From Xenopus tropicalis (lineage: Eukaryota; Chordata; Amphibia; Anura; Pipidae), in assembly GCF_000004195.4 (NCBI RefSeq), contig NC_030685.2, positions 58,776,048-58,840,047 on the forward strand: DNA of 64,000 bases, in the 5' to 3' direction. A program made the position numbers and the translations under genes. The notes under the pieces are model-generated. The model had not been told where the DNA came from. It was given only the letters and a program-made list of their open reading frames with translations, and ran no database searches. Each line of letters opens with the position of its first letter. The stretch's first letter is position 1. Of the stretch, positions 22,719 to 32,588 are shown piece by piece.

Positions 22719-22990
22719 ACAATGTAAGATCTGCTTGTTTGGCAAGGTCACCAAGCAAGCGGATATTCTCCTAATACGCCCACCAATGGGTGGGCGATAT
22801 CAGGCTAATTCGATCATTTGGCCATCAGTTGGGGACCGCATCAACAAGCCAATGCTGTCCCCAATCCAATGGAAAATTAAACCTGCCTGATAAAGATCTG
22901 GCCGATTTCAGGCCAGATGACGGTCAGGTAGGCCCATCGTTGGTGCCCATACTTGGGCAGATAAGCTGCCAAATTGGTCTAAAGGACAGA
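22719..22990. mobile_element. MITE left part (ggccatacacg group)
   Basis: Begins AGGTGGCCATACAATG after TAA (22716-22718) and shares caccaagcaagcggat, the cacc..gggtggg palindrome and ggccgatttcaggcca with the copy at 6070. It stops near 22990 (aaattggtctaaaggac), just before its expected right end. Confidence 0.72.
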
Positions 22991-22994
22991 CTCG

Positions 22995-23163
22995 CAAGTC
23001 TTTTCCGGCGATTTTGGGAAATCGCGCCGCCGCGTGTGTCATCCCGCCGGCGACTTACATGTTCGCCGGCGGGATGGCGGGTCATGGCAACTCGGGGAGA
23101 TTAGTCGCCAGCGAACAGGGAGTTTTGTCGCGGGTGACTAATCTCCCCCGTGTGCCAGAGCCC
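22995..23163. mobile_element. Half of a palindromic MITE (cacgggggagattag group)
   Basis: Only the right half is present. It contains gccggcgacttacatgttcg and the inverse gcccgc-type pairs, then gactaatctcccccgtgtgc and the end GCCAGAGCCC followed by TAA (23164-23166). Very CpG-rich. It is fused directly to the truncated MITE on its left. Confidence 0.72.
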
Positions 23164-23166
23164 TAA

Positions 23167-24393
23167 GTCTTTAGATAGGGACAAGTTAATTATACAGGGG
23201 ATTTATGTGTGATCTGCACATTTGTTTTGATGAACTTTTAAATAGATAGCAGGGCCAGAATGAGGTGTAAGCGGCAGATGGCAGGCAATCCTCAGCAAGT
23301 GACTGGCAGGACATAGGGCAAGCTATTGACTGACCGGTGGTTTGGGTCACAGGCCTAGCTGGTAAAATCCCTACTGGGGCCGGTATTACAAATGTACCAG
23401 CAATATATTTGCCAGTAGATTTGTAATTCCCTTTTGTTCTGCTCCCAGCCCTTATGTTTAGGCCTAGATCCTCCCCAATTTGACTGCCATTGGAGGAATC
23501 TCATCTATTTTCTAGTTCCATACGACTGAATCCACCCACGATCCGCCCCAACTGTGTAATAGTCCTGCCCCAATTGTGTCATAGTCCCACCCCTATTGTG
23601 TCATAGCCCCTACACCCCCCCCCCCTTCCAGCCTTGATGATGTTCCAGAATTACATTTAGCAACTTTAGTTGGGTGGAGCAAGCAGTAGCAGGGGGTGGG
23701 GCAGGGGGAAAGAGTATAGACTGTAAATAAATGATCCCTGTAACAGATACTATTGTACTTCCTTGGTTTGAGCTTGGAAATAATGCACTCATGAGCTGGT
23801 AAACAAATTACTAAAATGCTTACCAAGAGTTCCAGACAATATCAGGCATTTGTCCCGACTCTGTTAAACACATAAACTCAATAGCATATATGATTTATGG
23901 AGTGATGATAAAGAAAGCAGTGAATAAAAGGTGAATGCTGAAGCCATTGAAAGTTCTTCATAATTGCATTCAGGGAAATTATTTTACCATATTTATTGTA
24001 TTTGCATATTGTTTAACTAAAAGTAATGAAGTATCAGAAAGTCTTCATACTCTTCTTCATACACATCCCCTGCCCTGTTTCTAAAGGACCTAAAATTTTA
24101 TACTGCAGTTAATGAATTACACTGCTGTATAAAATGAAAGCTGGTCACACGTATCCAGATTTGATCTGGCAGTTTGGCAGATTTTTACCATATTACCTGG
24201 CCATCTGCAAATCTGGACTGGACAGTGACTCCCTTTTAAAAGCTGGAAAGAGTCAGAAGAGGAAGGCAAGTAACTTAAAACTATAATATATAAAAAATTA
24301 AGACCAATTTTAAAAAAATAGGTCATTCTATAAGATACCTATCGTTAACCTGAATGTAAACATCCTTTTAACTACTTTATTTATGATAGCCAC
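23167..24393. other. Unassigned sequence, probably old repeats
   Basis: 23525-23612 has three degenerate repeats of attgtgtcatagtcc-type words and then a C run (23613-23627). No gene is seen; a 77-codon minus-strand frame across the C run is an artefact. Confidence 0.45.
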
Positions 24394-24604
24394 CAGGCCC
24401 AGACTGGCAATCTGTGGGTTCTGGCAAATGCCAGAGGGGCTGCCATCAGGGGGGCACAGCGGGGACAGCTGTCCCGGGCCCAGGTAATTTTTACTTTTAA
24501 AGGGGGCCTGGCGGTGCTACAGTTTTCTTAGTCGTTCGGGCCCCCTTTAATAAAATCCGGGCCTTGGCATTGGTTATCTGGATGGTTGCTTCCGCGTGTA
24601 CGGG

Positions 24605-24638
24605 TGACGTCATACGCATGGGGCGCAACCTTATAAAA
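24605..24638 (+). promoter_or_regulatory. CRE plus TATA promoter-like arrangement
   Basis: A perfect TGACGTCA (24605-24612) stands 19 bp before TATAAAA (24632-24638), in a CpG-rich stretch with gcgcg- and cgtcg-type words. About 60 bp downstream, ATG at 24701 opens a 34-codon frame (MLPKMPEEPPEKPSEK at its start) that ends at 24805 in the first minisatellite unit. This is what a small RNA polymerase II promoter looks like, but both motifs can arise by chance. No transcript evidence is available. Confidence 0.35.
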
Positions 24639-24769
24639 GGGCCTGTCTCCATTCGCGTGGAGACAGACGTGCAGAGGCGTCGCCCGTGAAGGATCTGGAG
24701 ATGCTGCCGAAGATGCCAGAGGAGCCACCGGAGAAGCCATCGGAGAAGCCGAAGAGGACTGCTGCAGGT

Positions 24770-26060
24770 CGCCAATGTATTAGGGGGGGCTGCGGGACAC
24801 ACTGACCACCAATGTATTAGGGGGACACTGCTCTTGGCACCAATGTATTAGGGGGACACTGCTCTTGGCACCAATGTATTAGGGGGGCTGAAGGGCACAC
24901 TGATCACCAATGTATTATGGGGGACACTGCTCTTGGCACCAATGTATTAGGGGGACACTGCTCTTGGCACCAATGTATTAGGGGGGCTGAAGGGCACACT
25001 GATCACCAATGTATTAGGGGGACACTGCTCTTGGCACCAATGTATTAGGGGGGCTGAAGGGCACACTGATCACCAATGTATTATGGGGGTACTCCTGCTG
25101 GGCACCAATGTATTAGGGGGGCTGCAGGGCACACTGATCACCAATGTATTATGGGGGCACTGCTGCTGGGCACCAATGTATTATGGGGGCACTGCTGCTG
25201 GGCACCAATGTATTAGGGGGACACTGCTCTTGGCACCAATGTATTAGGGGGACACTGCTCTTGGCACCAATGTATTAGGGGGGCTGAAGGGCACACTGAT
25301 CACCAATGTATTATGGGGGACACTGCTCTTGGCACCAATGTATTAGGGGGACACTGCTCTTGGCACCAATGTATTAGGGGGGCTGAAGGGCACACTGATC
25401 ACCAATGTATTAGGGGGACACTGCTCTTGGCACCAATGTATTAGGGGGGCTGAAGGGCACACTGATCACCAATGTATTATGGGGGCACTGCTGCTGGGCA
25501 CCAATGTATTAGGGGGGCTGCAGGGCACACTGATCACCAATGTATTATGGGGGCACTGCTGCTGGGCACCAATGTATTATGGGGGCACTGCTGCAGGGCA
25601 CCAATGTATTATGGGGGCACTGCGGCAGGGCACCAATGTATTATGGGGGCACTGCTGCTGGGCACCAATGTATTATGGGGGCACTGCTGCTGGGCACCAA
25701 TGTATTAGGGGGGCTGAAGGGCACACTGATCACCAATGTATTATGGGGGCACTGCTGCTGGGCACCAATGTATTATGGGGGCACTGCTGCAGGGCACCAA
25801 TGTATTATGGGGGCGCTGCTGCAGGGCACCCATATATTAGGGGGGCACTGCTGCAGGGCACCAATATATTAGGGGGGCACTGCTGCTGGGCACCAATATA
25901 TTAGGGGGGCACTGCTGCTGGGCACCAATATATTAGGGGGGCACTGCTGCTGGGCACCAATGAATTAGGGTGGCACTGCTGCTGGGCACCAATGAATTAG
26001 GGGGGCACTGCTGTTGGGCACCAATGTATTAGGGGGCACTGCTGTTGGGCACCAATGTAT
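24770..26060. repeat. Minisatellite with 396-bp higher-order repeat
   Basis: About 38 units begin caccaatgtattag or caccaatgtattat. Three length classes occur: 31 bp (ending actgctcttgg), 36 bp (ending gaagggcacactgat) and 32 bp (ending actgctgctggg). From 24807 the units follow the order A A B A' A B A B C B C C, which sums to 396 bp. The same order repeats from 25203 to 25598 with only a few base changes. After 25599 the array is mainly class C. Open frames through it (up to 141 codons, rich in Gly, Ala, Leu, Cys) are artefacts. Confidence 0.93.
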
Positions 26061-26280
26061 TACGGGGCCCTGGCTACCAATGTTTGTGTGTCCTTTGTAC
26101 TGATGGGAGGGATCACTGGGGGGGGCAGGGCGTGGGAGGAGGAGGGCCCAGAAAATTTTGTTGTGTGGGGCCCGTGATTTCTGATGGTGGCCCTGCAGAC
26201 AGTCACTATTTATTGGGCTGGTGGGGGGCTGTTTGGGCCTCTGTGTACTTGAAATGCCAGGGCCTATTTTGAATTCAAGA

Positions 26281-26614
26281 ATAGGGCCTTCTGAGAAAGA
26301 TGAATGGACGAAGACAACAGGCATTGCAACACTAGTACTGGGCACAATATGAGTTAGGAATTCTCATATTATTTATGATGGTGGTTAAAGGCCTGCAATT
26401 GGACTCTTAACATGCTCCTTTGTTAACATTTGTTTAAGATAAATGTAATGTAAAAACAAGGTTTGGTCTCCCTTCAAGCTTGAGACTCTCAGGTTGTCTG
26501 TGACTGGCTTAACCTGCCCTAGTTCTATAAATGGAAATGACAAAAAAGAAGATTGCTCTGATTTTAATCATACTCATATTGAGCAAATCTTCCATAAAAA
26601 TCACACTGATATGG
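26281..26614. other. Unique sequence
   Basis: No gene or repeat recognised. Confidence 0.4.
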
Positions 26615-26863
26615 GGTATTGCTTCTAGGGCACAAGGCCACCATGATTGATCCATTTCCCAAGTTTTGCCTTCAGCACCCTGAGCAGTCACTTGTGCAGT
26701 GCTGTACTATTGCTCAATTTACTAAAGCCCTATATACCCTGGTCCCGGGTGATTTGTATGGCACTCTGACCTTTGCAACCTCTGCAGCAAGGTTAGTGAT
26801 TTGCCTTACCAGGGGGTGCCCAACACATTGCCATCCTTCATTGCTTTAACCTTTAGTTCTCCT
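26615..26863. mobile_element. T2-type MITE, right part only
   Basis: Ends gctttaacctttagttctcc before TTAA (26864-26867), the inverse of a TTAAAGGAGAACTAAAG T2 terminus. The left boundary is approximate and no left terminus is visible. Confidence 0.5.
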
Positions 26864-26867
26864 TTAA

Positions 26868-27315
26868 TATTATTCAACATTTCAAAATTGTATTGACTTA
26901 TTTATAATGTAAACTGCTGAAACTGGACAGGGGGTAAGGATGGGAGTGTGTCTGAGCAGCCTTCCAAAAGTACAAAGAACAAGATCTACTGCTTTTTATT
27001 TACAACAGTGAATGAATAAATAAACTTTGGAGTGCTTTGTGTATTATGCCTTCAATAAAAAATGACAGCATCAACAAACAATCTCAGCGTGATTACTGCA
27101 GCTAATGAAATGAATGCTTGATTAATGATGTATGTTTGATTAAATGCAAAGGATAGTTTTGGTTAAACAGAGATTATAGGGCTTATTTAGGATTATACAT
27201 GCATCGGACAAGGTGAAATAAAGGGCAGAATTCTAACTTTTTGCCTACTTGCTCTCTGCTTAAAAGGTTCCGCAGCAGTTTTCTGGTTCTACCTACCTTG
27301 GAACATCAGGCTTAA
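26868..27315. other. Unique AT-rich sequence
   Basis: No gene or repeat recognised. Confidence 0.4.
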
Positions 27316-27554
27316 AGGTGGCCACACGTGGCGATTTCCGATCTTTCATGCGACCACTGGTCGCACGAAAGATCATTCAATCAGCCACTAACCGTTCAGG
27401 ACTGAAACGGCAGATAAGGAGGTAGAAACAACAGGATTTCTACCTCCTTCTGCCGATTCAGCCTTGAAGGCAAATCTTTTAACCCGCCCAATTGGCGAGT
27501 CGACCGATATCACCGAGGTTTCGTACGATATTATCGGTGCGTGTATGGCCAGCT
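27316..27554. mobile_element. MITE with TAA duplication (ctggccatacacg group), reversed copy
   Basis: Left end AGGTGGCCACACGTGG, right end GTGCGTGTATGGCCAGCT, with TAA at 27313-27315 and 27555-27557. It is the reverse orientation of the copies at 14858 and 39736 and shares taaggaggtagaaac, tctgccgattcagcc and gcgagtcgaccgatatc. It is shorter by about 75-100 bp because one gatatcgg arm is missing. Confidence 0.85.
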
Positions 27555-27656
27555 TAAGACACACCTCACTGTACTTCACTCCTGCATGGAGAAGCTGATA
27601 AGTACAGGGCTATGATTGTTTTTTTTTTACAATAGATATCACATCAATTAACAGAG

Positions 27657-27797
27657 CTCAGATTGTGAGTAGGGACCGCTTATCCTATGTTTTACTCTGT
27701 AACCCTGGTTTGGTAAATTATTGTAAGACCCCTTACTTTGTTATAAATTAATGTAAAGCACTATGTAACTTGCTGGTCCTATATAAATAAATGATAA
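27657..27797 (+). mobile_element. LINE/SINE 3' tail fragment
   Basis: Contains agattgtgagtaggga and ends with tgtaaagcactatgtaac and ctatataaataaatgata, the tail pattern shared with 43204-43421 and 55227-55390. No promoter or coding part is present. Confidence 0.55.
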
Positions 27798-28255
27798 CGA
27801 TGCCCCTTATGAAGCTGGCACAAATTGCACCCAAATGCAGGACTTGAACTAGGGGTTGGCAGAAGAGGCATTTGCCTAGGGCACAATGGTGGGGGGGGGG
27901 GGTTCTAGGCACATACCTCTTCTGCCTACTCAAAGTTTAGGATCTCATCCTCCTCTGTCACCGAGCAATTTTTCTCCTTCTTTGCTGTGCATGCGCATGT
28001 TCCCCACATGGGGGAATGGGCAGAGGGGCAAGGTGGGCATCTGAAAGGCTTGGCCCACTGCTGTCCTTTGGCCTCCAGCATCAGGTTTGCAGGGGATGCA
28101 ATTATGCTGTAATGCTGGGAAAGAAAGTTGCATTACATTAAAAACATAGGGATTTGTATTAAGGTTTTGCGCTTTGAACTCACTGCACTGAGTAAACAAA
28201 CCCTTATACCGGCAGATCTCAACAGACCACTATATATTGTTTTTCTTTTCTAAAG
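27798..28255. other. Unassigned, partly repeat-like
   Basis: A G run at 27890-27902 lies within words (gcatttgcctagggcac) that I associate with old frog repeats. No gene seen. Confidence 0.35.
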
Positions 28256-28257
28256 TA

Positions 28258-28438
28258 CAGGTATGAGATCTGTTATCTGGAAATCCATTACTCTGAAAGT
28301 TCAGAAATGAATCAATGACATTTCCCATAGTGTCCTATTTTAACATTTTTTACTTTTTTCTTAACACTGTACCTTTAGCTAAGCATAAATCCTTGACTGC
28401 CATAAAGCAAGCCTATTTGATTTAAAGCTTTTAAGTAG
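28258..28438. mobile_element. TA-target MITE, half copy
   Basis: Begins CAGGTATGAGATCTGTTATC after TA and follows the family through cccatagtgtcc-like and acactgtacctttagct-like landmarks, strongly diverged. It stops where the T2 element starts at a TTAA; the second half is missing. Confidence 0.6.
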
Positions 28439-28439
28439 C

Positions 28440-28810
28440 TTAAAGGGGTGGTTCACCTTCAGGTTAACCTTTAGTATGGTATAGAATGGCCTATTCCTAG
28501 CAATTTTTAATTGGTCTTTTTATGTTTTTTGAATTATTTCCCTTCTTCTTCTTCTGACTTTCAAATGGGGGTCACTGACCCCAGGAGCCAAAAACTATTG
28601 CTCTGTGAGGCTATAATTTTATTGTTATTCCTTATATTTCCTATGTTCATATTCCTGTCTCTCTTTCAATGCACTGCTTGGTTGCTAGGTTAAATCACAC
28701 CCTAGCAACTGATAGCTGCTAAAATGCCAAACTGGAGATCTGCTGAAAAAAAAGATAAATAATTTACAATCCGCAAATAATAAAATTTGTATGGTGTACT
28801 TTTTATTTCT
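28440..28810. mobile_element. T2-type MITE (TTAAAGGGGTGGTTCACC family), left part
   Basis: TTAAAGGGGTGGTTCACC at 28440, then tatggtatagaatggcc, atgggggtcactgacccc and ttggttgctaggttaaatc, the landmarks of a very common frog T2 family. The right terminus is absent. A right-end copy of the same family is at 46485-46646. Confidence 0.75.
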
Positions 28811-29051
28811 AAATTACACTGTGTGGGCAGAGGGGCAAGGGGTGGCCACCTTAAAGTGTGACTGAAGTTCATCAGAGCACAAGTTGCATGTGGCATGTGG
28901 CATGCTGGAAAATGAAGGACATGGCTAACCCCATGTTAGTGCTTTTCAAAAATAGATTGCAATGTAGATTCCACTGGAGAAGTTCTATTAACTGATGTGT
29001 TTTGAAAAATTGTGTTTTCCCATGTGTTTTCCCAGTATTCCTGGTGAGGTC

Positions 29052-29272
29052 TAATTACAACAATGGTTATAACAGCCCTTGGAGCGAGGACCACATGAAT
29101 GACCCAACATGGTCCCCAATCCGCTGGTAAAATCAAACCGGTCCGAAAGACACCTGGCCAGTTTTCCTCCGGATATTGACTGAAGCCTTTGGGGTTCCCC
29201 GTACACAGGCAGATAAGCTGCCAAATTGGTATGAAGGACTCGAATCGCAGCTTAAATTTGCCCGATTATGGC
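29052..29272. mobile_element. Diverged MITE fragment (ggccatacacg group)
   Basis: Colinear with the interior of the element at 6070: aattacaacaatggttat, catggtccccaatccg, acctggccag, then gcagataagctgccaaattg and tgaaggactcg. Both termini are lost. The open frame across it is not coding. Confidence 0.6.
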
Positions 29273-29382
29273 CTTCTGTAGTCTTGCAACACCATATTTT
29301 GCTAAACCTTATGTCATATTCAAATGTAATACATGTGTATACATGTGATAACCCTGTTAACATTAGATTTACAAAGGTATTA

Positions 29383-29702
29383 CAAGTATGGCATCAATTA
29401 TGCAGAATTTATGGGTCCTGGGGTTTTCTGCATAAGGATATTTTCTGTAATGGTATCTCCATACCTTAAGCCTACTTAAAAACATTTAAACATTAAATAA
29501 ACAGAATTTCTTTGCTACCAATATGGATTCATGCAACTTAGTTACCATCAAGTACAAGGTACTGTTTTATTATTACAAAGAAAATGGAAATAATTTAAAA
29601 CATTCTGATTCATTTAATTAAAACTGACTTGTTGTAGATGCACTTTCTGTCATTTAGGAGCTTTTTAGATATCAGGTTTCTGGATAAGAGATCTCATGCT
29701 TG
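29383..29702. mobile_element. TA-target MITE, diverged full-length copy
   Basis: Colinear with the copy at 9063: aagtatggcatcaattatgc, ggtatctccataccttaagc, caaggtactgttttattatt and tttctggataagagatctc near the right end. Terminal bases are decayed. Confidence 0.75.
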
Positions 29703-30555
29703 CATTATTTATTAGTAGGGCAAATAACACAAATAGATCCTATTAGCTTGTAACGTAGTATCTGAAATACAACTTTAATTGCTGTTTAATTCTGCATCTA
29801 TTGCTGACTCTCTACAATCTTGGTTCCACTGAGACTAAAGATTTCTGCCCAGATTTAATTTGGTGAGAAAAACATTTTTCAGTACAGTTCTATTTAAATC
29901 CTTTGATTGAAATACTTTAACCGAATCTCAAATATGGTATGGAGCTGTATACTACTAATCCTATAGTGTTCAGTAGAAATACAGTAGTTCATTTACTAAA
30001 TTCCAGTGGAATGTTTTGCCTGAAGTCACAATTAGTGTTGTTTTTAGATAATGAAGACCATGCAAATGAAAACACAGAGAGGTTTAGCTTTCAGCAAGCC
30101 TCCTGATACAATAAGTGGCACATTTAACACCTCCAGTAGAACACAGTCAGTCAGTCACTGCTAATTACCCCTGTTGAGAGGATGAGATTTATTACAGGTT
30201 ATGCCAGGCAGGCCTGAACATGGTATCAAACAGACACCATCAGCTGTTCCCGTTTGTCAGATGGATTGTTATCTAATCAGTTTAAAGATAAAAGAAGACT
30301 TCCCAACACATCTGGGATGGCATCACTTGTTAGGTAAACATGGGGGATGGAAAGCCTTTCTTCACAGGCCAGCTTCTTCTGTAATGTAGCATTAAGATTA
30401 CAGGTAACTGAATGAGTGTTTTTGTATAAATATTTTCAAAAGGTCAGTGAGAGGAAGTGTACAAGACATACAAACAGAATGAAGCAAAGCATAGCGTCAT
30501 CACTACTGCAAAGGACACATATAGGTTTTTATAATGTAATAGGGAGACAAACGAA
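29703..30555. other. Unique sequence, repeat-free
   Basis: No gene seen. 30030-30310 is free of recognised repeats and contains an octamer ATGCAAAT (30060-30067) and CAGCTG (30240-30245), with balanced composition. It could be conserved regulatory DNA, but nothing in a single sequence proves that. Confidence 0.35.
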
Positions 30556-30640
30556 GATTGTAAGCTCTACAGGGCAGGCATCTCCATCCTCTTGTCTCTT
30601 TGATTGTTAACTTTTTGCAATTGTATGTATATATGTATGT

Positions 30641-31478
30641 ATGTATATCTTTTTTTATAAAGCGCTACTTATGTACGCAGCGCTGTACACTAGAATACAT
30701 TAATACAAACGGGGTGTTAATAAGATAATAGATAAATACAAAGTATAAACAATAAATACAGATAAATACAGCTGCAATAAGTTAAGAGTCGAGGACACAA
30801 GAGGAAGGAGGTCCCTGCACCGTAGAGCTTACAATCTAACAGACACAAATAGGCAAATATAAGTGCTGTAGGTCACAGTGGGTGACATTACAATATAAGT
30901 GCCAGTTCCCAGATCAGGTGCTGGGCGAGTGCTCCCAAAGGTAGTCTTTAACTTTAGTTTTAAAAAGACTGGGGGAGGATTCTCTCCAGAGGAAATCAGG
31001 GAGGGCATTCCAAATGTAAGGGGCAGCAAGGCAGAAAGGTTTAAGGCGGGAAACTGCAGTAGTAGTGGGGGGCGCAACCAAGCGATTGCTCTGCGAGGAA
31101 CGAAGGAGTCGACCAGGAATGTACAGAGACACAAGGGAAGAGATGTAGTGAGGAGCAGAGGAATGGAGGGCTTTGAAGGTTAGAAGAAGGAGTTTGTAAG
31201 ATATTCTTTTTTTAATAGGAAGCCACGATAAGTACTTTAGCAGGGGAAGGGCCTGAACTCTCCTGGATGAGAGGAGGAGAATTCTGGCAGCAGTATTTAA
31301 TATAGACTGTAGGGGGGAAAGATGGGAGTTAGGGAGGCTGGTTAATAGCAGGTTGCAGTAGTCCAGTCGTGACAGGATGAGAGCATGGATGAGTAGCTTA
31401 GCTGTTGCAGTAGAAAGAAAGGGACACATTTTGGCAATATTGCGTAAGAAAAAGTGACAGGTTTTGACAGTGACTTGT
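30641..31478 (-). mobile_element. L2/CR1-type LINE 3' end, minus strand
   Basis: A 5'-truncated LINE copy: the polymerase C-terminus (30914-31477) is followed on the minus strand by a 3' tail containing attgtaagctctac and ending acagcgctgcgtacataag and tagcgctttataaa near 30655. It lies inside the older plus-strand tail of the same kind. Confidence 0.75.
30914..31477 (-). pseudogene. LINE reverse transcriptase C-terminus (L2-like), 5'-truncated
   Basis: About 188 codons are open up to the insertion point. Seen in order: VKTCHFFLRNIAK (upstream of the first ATG at 31429), HALILSRLDYCN, SILNTAARILLL, LSWLPIKKRISYK, LLTFKALHSSAP, then LRSSQSN, AAPYIWNALP and FKTKVKDYLWEH before the natural stop. 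This is the C-terminal thumb region of L2/CR1-clade polymerases. The YADD-containing catalytic core and endonuclease are missing. The frame is intact over this length, so the insertion is fairly young. No methionine start is expected, because the 5' end was lost on insertion. Confidence 0.85.
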
Positions 31479-31590
31479 ATTTCTTTGTATTTATTGTTAT
31501 ACTTAGTATTTATCTATTATTATTTTAATCTATAGTTCTAATGTACAGTGCTGCGTACATAAGTAGCACTTTATAAATAAACATATACAT

Positions 31591-32278
31591 ACATACATAC
31601 ATTGTTCAAAGATCACCCCCAGCCTGCAGATGGCAGGCTGCAGACTATCCTGAAACAGCAAGGCTGATGCCATATGTTTGTGTAAGGGGTGATAGGAAAA
31701 AAGAAGCCAAAGCAATAAGGCTAGTGTGCCAGTAAGTGCCAGTCAGAGAAGGACCTTACTCTCCTTGCAATTTGGGCCCATTAGGTTCCTGTTACAAAGG
31801 TCTTAACTCAAGGCATTGGATATCTGAGGCCTTAGGGAATTTTGTTATTAGTCAGGCCCCTTCTTTGACCAGAGTAGGTTAATGCCCCTGGTTGCAGTGC
31901 CCATTAGGGTCAGTTACCCCTGTTAGTGGCCCAGTTTTATCCAAGAGGAGAGCTAGCACTAAATACTATACAAATGCAATCCCTGGGTATAACGGATGTT
32001 TATCCATGTATTAAGGTGTAAACCTTGTATGCTGCATTCCATGGATGTAACATCATGGATTACTGATAAGTGTGCACCGGCGTTAAGTGTACACAACAAT
32101 CAGTTCTCAACTCTCAGTTATATGAGATGCCCATCTGGGGTTAATAAATTGTGCTACTCTATTGCTTTGTTCTTCTCTCAAATTCTTCCCATTAGACAAA
32201 TACAAATACTGCAAAAAATAACAGTATAAAGTCTATTCAGTATATCAAGTATGTTTGATGGCATCACATAGGTGAATA
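31591..32278. other. Unique sequence
   Basis: No gene or repeat recognised. Confidence 0.4.
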
Positions 32279-32279
32279 A

Positions 32280-32436
32280 GATCAGGCTATACTGTATGCC
32301 TTTGTAAAGATCAGGCTATATGCCCTTGTGAAGATCAGGCTATATGCCTTTGTGAAGATCAGGCTATATGCCCTTGTGAAGATCAGGCTATATGCCCTTG
32401 TGAAGATCAGGCTATATTCCTTTGTGAAGATCAGAT
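32280..32436. repeat. 24-bp tandem array
   Basis: About six copies of gatcaggctatatgcccttg plus tgaa, with clean 24-bp steps at 32309, 32333 and 32357. Because 24 is a multiple of 3, a frame through it gives an 8-residue repeat that should not be mistaken for a protein. Confidence 0.92.
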
Positions 32437-32514
32437 GCTTCTATAAAGCCTTTTTTCTACCTCACCACTCTAAGGTCAGAGTTGATTCCCCTGATCAGTC
32501 TACCATTTCTGTCT

Positions 32515-32537
32515 GTCTATCATCTATCCATCTATCA

Positions 32538-32588
<51 letters not shown>
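32515..32588. repeat. (TATC)n microsatellite
   Basis: Perfect TATC repeats for about 60 bases, with imperfect copies at the left edge. Confidence 0.95.

Larger units (their letters stand above)
24394..26280. mobile_element. Short hAT-like repeat opened by a 1.75-kb insert
   Basis: The outer arms (24394-24446 and 26196-26280) together match, on the opposite strand, the uninterrupted 148-bp element at 56245-56392 (ggcaatctg, ttctggcaaatgcca, then tgtttgggcctctgtgtact and aaatgccagggtctattttg). Between them lies an insert from CAGGGGGGCACAG to GGTGGCCCTG (24447-26195), with CAGGG..CCCTG termini suggestive of another hAT element. Its flanks join as CCAT plus AGACAGTC, exactly as in the uninterrupted copy, but no 8-bp duplication is visible. 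The insert holds a promoter-like GC-rich start and a large minisatellite. Confidence 0.65.
30556..31590 (+). mobile_element. Old L2-type LINE 3' tail, plus strand, split
   Basis: 30558-30640 (ttgtaagctctacagggcag, gtctctttgattgttaac) and 31479-31590 (tttgtatttattgttatac, gtgctgcgtacataagtag, ctttataaataaac) are consecutive pieces of one LINE 3' tail on the plus strand. They are separated by a minus-strand LINE copy. Short TATG and CATA microsatellites mark the tail ends. Confidence 0.65.

Noticed and set aside
25472..25904. Overlapping frames of 78-141 codons rich in Gly, Ala and Cys
   Set aside because: Produced by the 31/32/36-bp minisatellite, open in more than one frame, with no independent coding signal.
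24807..25980. Regular 31-36-bp units resembling a CRISPR array
   Set aside because: There are no unique spacers between repeats, no cas genes and the context is a vertebrate genome; it is a head-to-tail minisatellite.
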